28,545 bases of DNA, from contig QZLH01000450.1 of NCBI GenBank assembly GCA_003833135.1, positions 1 through 28,545 on the forward strand, written 5' to 3'. Below the pieces are notes generated by a model. That model saw nothing but the letters and a program-made list of their open reading frames with translations. It was not told where the DNA came from and did no database searches. The DNA is from Oehlia diaphana (lineage: Eukaryota; Glomeromycota; Glomeromycetes; Glomerales; Glomeraceae). Positions 19,399-28,498 of this stretch are shown here, one piece after another (the stretch's first letter is position 1; every line of letters starts with the position of its first letter). The position numbers and the translations under genes were made by a program.

Positions 19399-20811
19399 CC
19401 TATTGCTGGTTACCCTATTGCCGAGCGTTAGTATCTTCATTATCGAACGTCATACTCCATCGTTAATGTTTTATACCTTGAAAAAAGCGATTACCATCTC
19501 TGGTTCGAATGTATTAATATCTCTAATAATACGAAATCTTCATTTTATTTTATTTTTTCGATATATTAATTTTTAATTTTAACTTATATACTTATATTAC
19601 TTACCTATTTTTAAAAAAAGGAATTTATAAATCTAAATCATAATGTAAAAAACAATTTGATCTTTTTTTTTTAATTGAGCGTACTGTGGAACCAATTCAA
19701 CTAAAATACTGAAATTCATGATTTTTTGGAAATAATAAAATAAAAATTAAAACATTTGAAAGTTTACAATTATAAAATTACTTCACATGTACTTTAAATA
19801 ATTTATTTTGAAGTTAAAATGAATTTAAAATTAATTATTTGAACAGAATTCAAGATGATCTCTATTAGATTAATAATCATATGTCTGAATTAAAGTAACT
19901 GATTTTTTTTATAAGTCCGGAACTAAATAAATTGTATAATATCTTTATTCAGGAATTTCTTAACGAAGTAAACTATTAATAGCTCGTTCTTTTCGAATTC
20001 CGTGTCATTGGGATTTACGAAAAAAACATAAAATTATACCAAAATCCGTATAATTGACCTGATTTATTTTAAGTTGTCGTATCAGTTGTCAAAATACAGT
20101 ACACGTGTATATAAAAAAATTTATTTCTCACCCGGCCCCCTGAATTAATATATAAAAATGACGTCATGCTTATCATTTGCCGATCATTTTAAGAAAGAAG
20201 TAATTTTGACGAAAAATATTTTTTTTTTTTTTTAATAAAACTTAATATAAGCTTCGTATAGCCTTCAAAATCACATCTTATAGGTATTTTGTCTGCTCTA
20301 CAAATTTACTTAATACCTTAAGAAAGGTTATAAATACCATTTTTGACATTTTTGACAATTTATGACTTGGGAGTGAGGAATAACCCAGTGTGAGGAATAA
20401 ATTCACCCTTCTTAAAATAGCTTCATATAAAGGAATTTGTTACATAAACATTTTTAAATCTTATTCGGATCTCCAGTTAAAGTAAAAGTTCAATGATAAT
20501 AATCATTTTTTTATCTTTATATGGTAACGTCCTGTACAATCACAATTATACCTTGCTGTCCTTGCACAAATAGTGCATGCAACATTACACGACGAAAGAT
20601 AATCGCTTGTATGACAACCTTACATATATATAAGCATTCTGCATTACCGCATACTCCTGTTTGGAAAGATTCTTACATTTTCAACCACGAAATGATAATA
20701 AATTAATACAACCTTTAAATTATTTATCTTTTTCTCGAATAATTCCTATATATATTCAACATTTCAGTCTAGTTTCAGAACTTTTTAACAATTCTAAACA
20801 AAAGTTTATCA
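19399..20811. other. Intergenic region with a MITE-like fragment, hydrolase upstream region
   Basis: AT-rich 3' flank of the ML gene followed by repeat debris at about 20100-20240: GTATATAAAAAAATTTATTT, then CTCACCCGGCCCCCTGAATT, then TTGCCGATCATTTTAAGAAA, similar to pieces at 2600-2660 and 24060-24130. Two GTGAGGAATAA words lie near 20374-20401. The small Cys-rich frame at 20521-20706 is not supported as a gene. A TATATATA lies about 65 bases before the hydrolase ATG. Confidence 0.4.
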
Positions 20812-22017
20812 ATGACTAGTATAAAGCGCACTAGGATTACTAAGAATGTCCCATTTGACGATCTGCACAAACATTTATCCCAACAATATGAAGGTGATTT
20901 TTATTCTTTTCTCGAAAATACTGATATTGCAATGATACCTTTAACTAAATCAGAATGTGATTATTGTGTGGACACATTATGGGAGAATTATATTAATACA
21001 GCTAAAAAAGAACGTAAACAAGAAAATTTGTTAATTAACTATCAAGATACTTCTATGCCTATATGGTTCAAAACATTTGGTGAAAAGCCGTTTGGTGAAA
21101 AGAGCTTATTCATTTCACTTCATGGAGGTGGTAATACTGAACCTTATATTAATGATTCACAATGGGAAAATCAAAAAAATTTATATACCATCGAGGAAGG
21201 TGTTTATTTAGCGCCTCGAGCTCCTGGTAATACCTGGGACTTATGGCATCGACCAGAAATTGATCATATGTTTGATCGAATTATCGAGAATATGGTAATT
21301 TTTGAAGGTGTTAACCCAAACAAGGTATATTTAACGGGATATTCAGCGGGTGGTGATGGTGTATATAAACTTGTTCCACGAACAGCTGATCGTTGGGCAG
21401 CTGCAAATATGAATGCAGGACATCCTAATGATGCGTCACCATTGGGTTTACGCAACACACCATTTACGATCCATGTAGGAGCCGACGATTTTGCCTACAA
21501 TCGAAACAAAGTTGGACAAGAATGGGCAGAAAAACTTGCAAAACTTCACAATGAAGATCCTAATGGTTACATTCATTGGGCAGAAATTTATGATGATATG
21601 GGACATTGGATGATGGGAAAGGAAAAGGCCGCACTAGATTGGATGGCACAGTATACTCGAAACCCGACACCTGATCGTGTGATTTGGTGGCAAGATGCTG
21701 TTACGCGGGATCGATTTTTTTGGTTGGAACTTCCAAAAGATCAAATTCGTGAATATACAAAAGTAACTGCCACGCGTGATGGTCAAAATTTCGATATTCA
21801 AACTAAAGATTATAAAAATGTGACAATTCTTTTGAACGACACTATGGTGGATATGGATTCTCCGATCAAAATTACAATGGAGGGGGAAGTTTTGTTTGAA
21901 GGTATTGTACCACGAACTATCGGTGCTATATCAAGATCATTAAAACGACACGGAGATCCGTACTTAATATTTACCGGAGAAGTGACCGTCTGCACTGAAA
22001 TACAAGAGAATCAATAA
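20812..22017 (+). CDS. Alpha/beta hydrolase (esterase / PHB-depolymerase-like)
   Basis: An intronless 401-residue protein with no signal peptide or membrane segment, so probably cytosolic. The oxyanion-hole HGGG lies at residues 104-107. The nucleophile elbow GYSAGG at 176-181 carries Ser178. The acidic residue is probably Asp225 or Asp226 (VGADDFAYN), and the catalytic His is His265 (DDMGHWM). Together they form a full Ser-Asp-His triad. The core region GYSAGGDGVYKLVPRTADRW followed by NAGHPND resembles bacterial and a few fungal phospholipase/carboxylesterase or PHB-depolymerase-family esterases. Residues about 290-395 form a separate beta-rich C-terminal domain (VIWWQDAVTRDRFFWLEL, then repeated hydrophobic strands). 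The substrate is not predictable from sequence: short ester-linked lipids or carbohydrate esters are possible. The gene ends in tandem stops TAA TAG. Confidence 0.85.
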   Translation: MTSIKRTRITKNVPFDDLHKHLSQQYEGDFYSFLENTDIAMIPLTKSECDYCVDTLWENYINTAKKERKQENLLINYQDTSMPIWFKTFGEKPFGEKSLFISLHGGGNTEPYINDSQWENQKNLYTIEEGVYLAPRAPGNTWDLWHRPEIDHMFDRIIENMVIFEGVNPNKVYLTGYSAGGDGVYKLVPRTADRWAAANMNAGHPNDASPLGLRNTPFTIHVGADDFAYNRNKVGQEWAEKLAKLHNEDPNGYIHWAEIYDDMGHWMMGKEKAALDWMAQYTRNPTPDRVIWWQDAVTRDRFFWLELPKDQIREYTKVTATRDGQNFDIQTKDYKNVTILLNDTMVDMDSPIKITMEGEVLFEGIVPRTIGAISRSLKRHGDPYLIFTGEVTVCTEIQENQ

Positions 22018-22732
22018 TAGAAATAATTTAAAATTACGAATAATTATTTAGATATTTAGGAACTCCAAAATTTATTGAAATTTGTCAAAACCGAAATTAT
22101 TTGATTATATTGTGTTGCATTATTTATTTGATTAAAATTAATTTATAACGGTCATAAATTTGAAGTAGCTAGATTTTAAAATTGTAAAATTTTAAAAACC
22201 ATCATAATTAATTTTAATAGCTACGTTATTTTAATATCTTAATTTTGAACACTAGCCATAAAATCTGACTTTTGAATGATAAAATTATGATTGGTTCAGT
22301 AAAAAATCTATATTATGCTGATGACCTTATTTTTGTTACAGTAATCTTCGTTACCTCTACAAGAAAAAAAGTTGGCTAACTTTATTATTAGACAACGGAA
22401 AGAAAAAAAGTATATACAGTATATAAAGAATTTTGCGTGTAGGAGGGTGGAGGAGGTGGTGGTGATGCGATGATGATGGAGTGTGGATAGTAGTAGAAGA
22501 AAATAAAATTTTTCCATTTTGAAAATTTCTTTTGATAGTCAATTAATATCAATAACTGTAATTACAATATAATTATTTCATATTTATCGAGATTAGGATG
22601 ATAAATTCATATCAAAGACCGCTATTTAATTATATTAATTTTTGAAAGCAAGTAAAATAAAAGGATGATTACCGTATATTTATTTATTAAAAATGAAACA
22701 ATGGATCTTTTTTATATCATAATAGGAATATA

Positions 22733-22800
22733 GTCAGCTCTCGATATAACGAACCCTCCGGTTTTCATATCTAAATTCGCTATACTGAAGATTGTGTAAG
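22733..22800. mobile_element. Fragment with pogo/Tigger-like terminal repeat
   Basis: AGTCAGCTCTCGATATAACG followed by AACCC, then TTCGCTATACTGAAG about 25 bases later. Alternating TATAACGAA and TTCGCTATA words beneath a CTCTCG lead are characteristic of Tigger/pogo-type termini as I know them. The opposite end was not found, so this is a solo end or a decayed MITE. Confidence 0.4.
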
Positions 22801-23631
22801 CGAAGAATTCAAAGAATTTAATTGGCTGATTCTTTATAACAAGGATACTTGACGTATTTGATTGGTTAGATGTCACGTGTTGGGAAATTTCGAGTTCAAG
22901 TTGATTGTACAAATTTGTATACTTTTATATAAAAAGATAGTACCTCTCAACAATTTAATTATAAATACTAAAACTATGGAGTATTTTACAGAACATGAAT
23001 TTCTTAGCTATAAAATTAGGAATCAAAGAAAATGTTTAGATGGATTAACGAATATATTTTAGTCAATTGGAATTGTGAAATTATATTAATTGAAACTCTT
23101 TAATATCATATGGGCACTATAAGTCATCTTAATTATTGATCGAGTATTGTAGAGGACGACTCTATCTAATGATAATATTGGTTTATTTGGTTATTGATTT
23201 TCATTTAAATTTCGTTATTTAACTTCAGAGCGTAATTTCATCACTTTGGTCAATGAATTCGACTTTCTTTATTAAGTTCTTCAGCATGACCTTCAATTCT
23301 TATAAGTGTAGTATAATGGGTGTGGGGAGATATTTGCATTTTTCATAACAGTAATTTTCTTTTTCCTGTTTTCTAACTATAAAGTATAATGTTAAATGAA
23401 ATCGATTGTTTTATTAATTAAATATTGTTCAACAGGTCAAAATATACTCATAATACAAAATTTTATTATATTTATCATATTTCAATTTTTGTACTTATCA
23501 GAACTTAATACATGCCATTTAGTCACGTGATCTATATATTAAGGTATTTATTAAATTTTACATACGTTCTGTGCCTTGAAATAACGTAAAGTATAAAAAA
23601 TAATCTTACGTTACATGTCTTAAATTAAGGG

Positions 23632-23699
23632 GAGTAACGTAGAATACATACATAATTTTAGCTACCTTACGTTACGTACTTAGCCAATCTACGTTACTC
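23632..23699. repeat. Perfect 12-bp inverted repeat built from GTAACGTA words
   Basis: GAGTAACGTAGA at 23632-23643 pairs with TCTACGTTACTC at 23688-23699. Further TTACGTTAC words lie inside (23667-23676) and upstream (about 23606-23614), and AACGTAAAG near 23583, forming nested palindromes over about 120 bp. Confidence 0.6.
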
Positions 23700-23742
23700 A
23701 CTATTGGTCACCGCAGTATTCCTAATGACCGAACTATAACTT

Positions 23743-23802
23743 AGCTATTGGATGGGGGGATATTGATCTTCAACCGATATTTCTATCCCCCCATTCAATA
23801 AC
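23743..23802. repeat. Hairpin with G6/C6 stem
   Basis: TATTGGATGGGGGGATAT at about 23743-23760 pairs with CTATCCCCCCATTCAATA at about 23784-23801, with two mismatches and a loop of about 23 bases. G6 runs are very rare in this AT-rich window, so the pairing is unlikely to be chance. Confidence 0.6.
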
Positions 23803-24090
23803 TATTTATTACTTAAAAAAAAATAATAATAATATATTAAAAAGTTAAAAACCTAGCTAATATCGGATATTAAATTTATACTTGTAAAAAAAAAATTACT
23901 ATCATTAGATTCTACGCCTATATTCACAATACAGTAGATTCGTCTTAATTTTACTCTATACAAAATGCAAAACGTCACTCTGAGCAATATAAACGGTTTA
24001 TGTAGTAAATGTAGTTCCTTCTTTTTTTTGGATAATGCAGACAGCACTATGATAATTCTGGATATATAATAAATTAATGCCGATCTCTTG

Positions 24091-24130
24091 TTACCTATTT
24101 ACAGTATATATTTCTCGGGGGTCCTGGTAA
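24091..24130. mobile_element. Solo MITE end related to the 5847-6086 element
   Basis: TTACCTATTTACAGTATATA followed by TTTCTCGGGGGTCCTGGTAA. The second part matches the right end of the nested MITE (TATATTTCTGGGTCCTGGTA at 6071-6090). The first part matches 9761-9780 (TTACCTATTATACAGTATAT). It appears to be an end fragment without its partner. Confidence 0.5.
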
Positions 24131-24240
24131 AAAAAAAATTCGTTGACTCACGTGTAGTAGTGCGTTAAAGAATCCACGAGTGATTAACAGATGTCTAACT
24201 TATCAGATACTTATAAAATTGTAACAAATTGAATTTTTTT

Positions 24241-24285
24241 TTAAGAATTAACAATGATGACATGGATAACCTTGTTAATTCTTAA
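24241..24285. repeat. Perfect 14-bp inverted repeat upstream of F-box gene
   Basis: TTAAGAATTAACAA at 24241-24254 and TTGTTAATTCTTAA at 24272-24285 are exact inverted copies around a 17-base loop, about 130 bp before the F-box ATG at 24413. This may be a transcription-factor or chromatin site, or a small foldback. Confidence 0.6.
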
Positions 24286-24364
24286 ATAGGAAATTGGTAT
24301 ATATTAGATTGGCACATGAGTAATTATTATGTCGTACAACATGTTACAAACGCAACTATTTATA

Positions 24365-24376
24365 TTTTTTTTTTTT

Positions 24377-24412
<36 letters not shown>
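24365..24412 (+). promoter_or_regulatory. T12-C-A35 tract abutting the F-box start codon
   Basis: Twelve T, one C and 35 A run directly into ATG at 24413. The paralog on the other strand has the same layout with a shorter run: C, 11 A, then ATG. Poly-A leaders of this kind can bind poly-A-binding protein and support translation in other eukaryotes, as known from yeast and poxvirus mRNAs. Any such role here is inference. The run also makes an in-frame upstream ATG at 24329 possible, which would add a lysine homopolymer. Confidence 0.5.
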
Positions 24413-24415
<3 letters not shown>

Positions 24416-25840
24416 TCCAAGCTAAATGGAGATGTACTTAATTTAATATTTAAAGTGTTTCATTCTGATAATAAAACCCTTTATTCATGTCTTTTAGTTA
24501 ATAAAACCTGGTGTGAAATAGTTATTCCGTTTTTATGGAAAGATCCTTGGAAAGATTTAATAGGAGAAAACGAAAATTTATTATTAAACGTAATCATCTC
24601 ACATTTATCAGATGAATCAAAAAATAATTTAAAAAGTCAAGGAGTCGATTTTTTAACTGATTCATATACTAAACCTTTATTTAATTATATTAGTTTTTGT
24701 AAGCACTTAAATTTAAATGTAATCGAAAGAATGATTAATGCGAATATTTTCATCGAAACTTCAACCGTTAAAAATGAAGTTATCAATCTTTTTATTAATG
24801 AAAATACAAAATTTACACACCTTTACATACCTCATAGATTTAATTATCAAATACATCTTATTCCTGGAACCGATCATTGCTTTTCAGAACTTGAATTTCT
24901 CAGTTGTAATACTTGTATCACTGATAATGCTTTGAATGGATTAACAGAAATATGCAAATCAATTAAAGCATTGGAACTTATTGAAGTAGTTAAAAGCAAC
25001 TATGGAATTGTTAAATTAATAGAAGCCCCCAAAAAATTATTTACTATTCGTCTTATAACAGAGAACTATAGGGTCTATGAACCATTTTATAAAATTCTTG
25101 AAAATTCTTTTACTAAGCATGCAAATTTTATACAAGAGTTTATAACGAATAAAAGTCCTATTACAAATATTCTTTCATCTTTTGTAAATTTAAAAAGATT
25201 AGAATTAGGATGTAATAACTTTACGACTGTAGCCACGTGGGATTGTTTAAAAGATTTGTCCTTACCTTTCTTACAAATTTTAAAAGCTAAAGAAATTCCT
25301 TTCGATGTTTTAGCTAGTTTAATTGATAATACAAATGGATATCTTAATGAAATAAGTATTAGTTATATACATAATGATGATTTTAGTAATAAGAGGATTA
25401 TTCAGGCTATTTATAAAAACTGTCCAAACCTTAAATATCTTAAATTATTATTTAAGAGTAGTAATATTTTGGAATTAGAAAAATTATTAACAAGGTGTCA
25501 ATATTTAGATGGATTATTTTTAATTACTGGTATGAATTTATATAACGATTGTATATTTGAAAACTTATTTAAAGTATTGGCTAAATCATCACCAACTAAT
25601 TTATTTAAGTTTAAAATCTATTTTAATAAAACACCAAAGTTGGAATCATTAAAATTGTTCTTTGATAATTGGAAAGGTAGACACCCTATGTTATTACAAA
25701 CCATTCAATATAATAAGTATTGGGATGAACTTTTTGATTTGATAGAAAAATATAAAGTAGAAGGAATTATTAAAAAATATGATCATGTTTTGAATGAATA
25801 TATTTTTGAAGATTTTGAGTGGATTGAACAAAAATTTTAA
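24413..25840 (+). CDS. F-box protein with leucine-rich-like repeats, copy 1
   Basis: 475 residues from the ATG at 24413. This start is preferred over 24329 because the paralog begins at the same point, and the extra 28 codons would encode a poly-Lys run read from the A tract. The F-box lies at residues 3-46 (LNGDVLNLIFKVF, then LVNKTWCEIVIPFLWKDPW), the Skp1-binding module of SCF ubiquitin ligases. The remaining about 430 residues form irregular leucine/isoleucine-rich repeats, for example NCPNLKYLKLLFKSSNILEL and SLPFLQILKAKEIPFDVLA, which usually select the substrate. The protein is cytosolic or nuclear with no signal or membrane segment. About half of the residues match the paralog at 26365-27801 by eye. 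No intron is seen. The substrate is unknown. Confidence 0.87.
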
Positions 25841-26364
25841 TCATTTATAATTTATATATATGAAATTTTTTTAATTAATACTAAATTTTATTAGGCATAC
25901 TAAACAAACACATTTAATTATTCATTAAAATAAATAAATAAAAAACTTATTAAAATTAAATTACATAAATTACATAATAAAGAAAAAACATATATTTATA
26001 AAGATAAATACAACTATTATTTGTCAACTTAAAAGATAAATTTTACATAATTTATAAAATTATTATGCAGCCTATTCGTAATACATAACATTTCTTATTT
26101 AAAATCTACATATAAAAATCCTAATAATACAAATAATACATAAACCTATAATATATAAAAACGTCAATTACTAGTTTTATAAATTAAATATTTTTATCCC
26201 TATAAAAAATTTTATCCGTTATTTCTGTAAAAACTCCATAAAAATGAGCCTTTCACGGATTCATTCACGAAAAATGTAAATAATTCGATAAATTCCGCGA
26301 TATAAGATTATTAATTCCGGAAATACGAGCCTTTTACGGAAAAAAGATGGAATATAAATCCCAT
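25841..26364. other. Convergent intergenic spacer between the F-box genes
   Basis: A very AT-rich shared 3' flank for two genes pointing at each other. At 26245-26259 and 26326-26340 the words TGAGCCTTTCACGGA and CGAGCCTTTTACGGA form a direct repeat with a period of 81 bases, together with several TTCCG and CGGA words. No gene is present. Confidence 0.5.
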
Positions 26365-27801
26365 TCAAAATCCTTGAAAAGTCCAAACATCATGTTTATA
26401 TTTTTTAATAATTCCATTTGTTTTACATTCATCTACTAAATCTAAATATCTATAATCCCAATTCAATAAATTTACGCCATCACTATTAACTTGTAAAGTT
26501 TGTAATGATAAGGAATGTCTACCTTTCCAATTATCAAAAAAAATTTTTAAAGATTCCATTGTAGGTGCCTCATCAAATTGAAGTTTAATCTTAAACAAAC
26601 TAATTGGTGATGATTTAGTCAAAACTTCGAATAAATAACCCCAATCAAATAAATCACCTCCGAAATAATAAGAATTATCAATAATAATATATAACCCACT
26701 TAAACCTTGACAATTGATTAATAGATTTTCCAATTCTAAAATATTACTATTTCTAAATAATAATTTGAGATATTTCAGGTTTGGACAATTTCGATAAATA
26801 GTCTGAATAATTTTTTTATTATGAATCTCATAATGGGATATTTCTTCAATTTTTATTTTAATAAGATTGTTATTTGTATTTTTAATTAAATTTGTTAAAA
26901 CTTCGACAGGAATACATTGAGCTTTTAAAATTTGTAAAAAGGGTAGAGATAAATTCTCTAAACAATTCCATGTCATATTAGTACCACCGTAAATTTTCAA
27001 TTCTAACCTATTTAAGTTTACAAGAGATGAAATAATTTTTGTGTCGGGTTGTTTAGTCATATAAAAATGCCGTATAAAATTTGAATGTTTAATCAACGAA
27101 TTTTCAAGAACTTTACAAAAAGGTTCATCATATTTATAATAGCTGTCAACTAAAAGGCGAACATTAAATAACTTTTTTGTAGCTTCGATTAATTTTACAA
27201 TTCCGTAATTGTTTTTATCTTCTTTGACAACCAGTTCTATATCTGTAATTGATTTACACATTTCTGTTAATCCACTTAAAACATTGTCATTGATGCTAGT
27301 ATTACAGCTGAGAAATTTAAGATTTGAAAAGCATAGATTGGCTCCAGGAATAAGATGTATAGGATAATCAAATTGATTTGGTACATAAAGGTGTGTTAAT
27401 CTAGTATTTTCGTTAATAAATAGATTAAATATTTCTTTTTTAGCATCATTATTATGATTAATAATATTAAATATTTCATTTAAATTATGTAAATTTAAGT
27501 ATTTACAAAAACTAATATAATTGAATAAAGGTTTGGTGTATGAATTTGTCAAAATATCAACTTTTAGACTCTTTAAATTATTTCTTGACGCATCCGATAA
27601 GTGTGAAATAATAATGTTTATAAATAATAACTTCTTTTTTAGTAGATTTCCTTTCAAATATTTCCAAGGATTTTTCCATAAAATTGGAATGATTATTTCA
27701 CACCAAGTTTTATTAACTGTAAGGCATAGATAAAGGGTTTTTCCATCATCTTCCAGTTCTTTTAATACCAAATAAAGAACATCTTCGTTTAAGTAGAACA
27801 T
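26365..27801 (-). CDS. F-box protein with leucine-rich-like repeats, copy 2
   Basis: 478 residues, intronless, on the minus strand. The F-box at residues 3-46 reads LNEDVLYLVLKEL, then LTVNKTWCEIIIPILWKNPW. The body follows copy 1 along its length, including SYTKPLFNYISFCKYLNL, NLFINENTRLTHLYVP, NCPNLKYLKLLFRNSNILEL, FFDNWKGRH and GIIKKYKHD. By analogy with the family it is a substrate adaptor of an SCF-type ubiquitin ligase. Insertions relative to copy 1 lie near residues 50-56 and 405-415, and the C-terminus is unrelated after GIIKKY. The start fits because the ATG directly follows an A11 run, as in copy 1. Both copies have long open frames and conserved motifs, so both appear functional. 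Confidence 0.87.
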   Translation of the reverse strand: MFYLNEDVLYLVLKELEDDGKTLYLCLTVNKTWCEIIIPILWKNPWKYLKGNLLKKKLLFINIIISHLSDASRNNLKSLKVDILTNSYTKPLFNYISFCKYLNLHNLNEIFNIINHNNDAKKEIFNLFINENTRLTHLYVPNQFDYPIHLIPGANLCFSNLKFLSCNTSINDNVLSGLTEMCKSITDIELVVKEDKNNYGIVKLIEATKKLFNVRLLVDSYYKYDEPFCKVLENSLIKHSNFIRHFYMTKQPDTKIISSLVNLNRLELKIYGGTNMTWNCLENLSLPFLQILKAQCIPVEVLTNLIKNTNNNLIKIKIEEISHYEIHNKKIIQTIYRNCPNLKYLKLLFRNSNILELENLLINCQGLSGLYIIIDNSYYFGGDLFDWGYLFEVLTKSSPISLFKIKLQFDEAPTMESLKIFFDNWKGRHSLSLQTLQVNSDGVNLLNWDYRYLDLVDECKTNGIIKKYKHDVWTFQGF

Positions 27802-27832
27802 TTTTTTTTTTTGATTGACATGTAAACTTATT

Positions 27833-27957
27833 AAAATATGAAATACGGCGCGTAAAGGTGTTTAATAAAGAAGTAAATTTGATTGTTCATATGACACAAA
27901 ATATGAAATACGGCGCCAAGGTGTTTAATAAAGAGGTAATCATATAATCTATGACAC
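27833..27957. repeat. Tandem duplication upstream of F-box copy 2
   Basis: Two units, 27833-27897 and 27898-27957, both begin AAAATATGAAATACGGCGC, continue with AAGGTGTTTAATAAAGA and end CATATGACAC or CTATGACAC. The second unit is about five bases shorter and more diverged at its end. They lie 32-156 bp before the ATG, in the likely promoter, and could duplicate a regulatory site. GGCGC is unusual in this AT-rich setting. Confidence 0.75.
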
Positions 27958-28424
27958 AATGTTTATATTTTGCAAAAATGCCATCATCTGTACTACTATA
28001 CTATAATTGATCAACAATAGCTAGTGCGAAATTTAGCAATGTGTAACATATGAAGGGGTGAGATATTATATGCCTTTAGTTCACGTAATAATTTTGGCGT
28101 TCGTTTATTTATCACATGATTACAATATGTTGTCACACAAGATGTTATTACATCACATCGCCGCTTATAAATGTTCAATCACATGACGATTTATTGCAGG
28201 GGGTAATCATTTCTGTATCACCAAACATGCTTCGATACCCCATGCATTGGATAAATTTTGGACGAATTTCATATAAAATTAAATAAATTCATTAAATATT
28301 TTTGTAATAATAGTTATCAAAAGTTGAAATAGTTTAAAACATAATAATTCATAATTTATTATGTAAAAATAAAAATACAATTCATGAATAACTACTAATT
28401 ACTTTCTTAAATTCTAAAAAAATT
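27958..28424. other. Distal upstream region of F-box copy 2
   Basis: Non-coding, with several TCACATGA/TCACATGAC words near 28112-28186. No gene is seen up to the decayed F-box fragment. Confidence 0.4.
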
Positions 28425-28498
28425 TTAAAGGAAATTTTTTTTAATAATTCCTAATGTCTTATATTTTTCCATTAATCCCAATATTTAGTCCAATGATG
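28425..28498 (-). pseudogene. C-terminal remnant of a third F-box paralog
   Basis: Read on the minus strand, one frame gives HHWTKYWD then stop. The next frame, overlapping it, gives LMEKYKTLGIIKKNFL then stop at 28425-28427. This lines up with the end of F-box copy 1 (NKYWDELFDLIEKYKVEGIIKKY), with about three residues lost and a frameshift. Upstream it runs into a 20-base A tract (minus strand), beyond which homology is not clear. It is a decayed copy or a fragment of a gene that extends past the window. Confidence 0.5.

Larger units (their letters stand above)
22018..24328. other. Repeat-rich intergenic region
   Basis: No gene is supported. Contents in order are: TATATACAGTATATA at 22411-22425; a G-rich GGA/GGT tract at 22440-22490; a Tigger/pogo-like terminal-repeat fragment at 22733-22800; CACGTG near 22875 and 23523; GTAACGT inverted words at 23580-23710; a G6/C6 hairpin at 23743-23802; a MITE end at 24091-24130; and a perfect 14-bp hairpin at 24241-24285. 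The short frames at 22308-22542, 22712-23062 and 23853-24047 look like chance frames. Confidence 0.45.

Noticed and set aside
19480..19515. GGTTCGAAT resembling a tRNA T-arm
   Set aside because: No matching acceptor, D or anticodon stems nearby. No tRNA gene was found anywhere in the window.
20521..20706. Cysteine-rich 61-codon frame
   Set aside because: Starts with ATG, but has no signal peptide, ordered cysteine pattern or family resemblance, and sits in the hydrolase upstream region.
21264..21995. Minus-strand frames inside the hydrolase gene
   Set aside because: Shadows of the conserved plus-strand gene.
24329..24412. ATG at 24329 as start of F-box copy 1
   Set aside because: It would add a phenylalanine run and a lysine homopolymer from T and A tracts. 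The paralog starts at the position equal to 24413.
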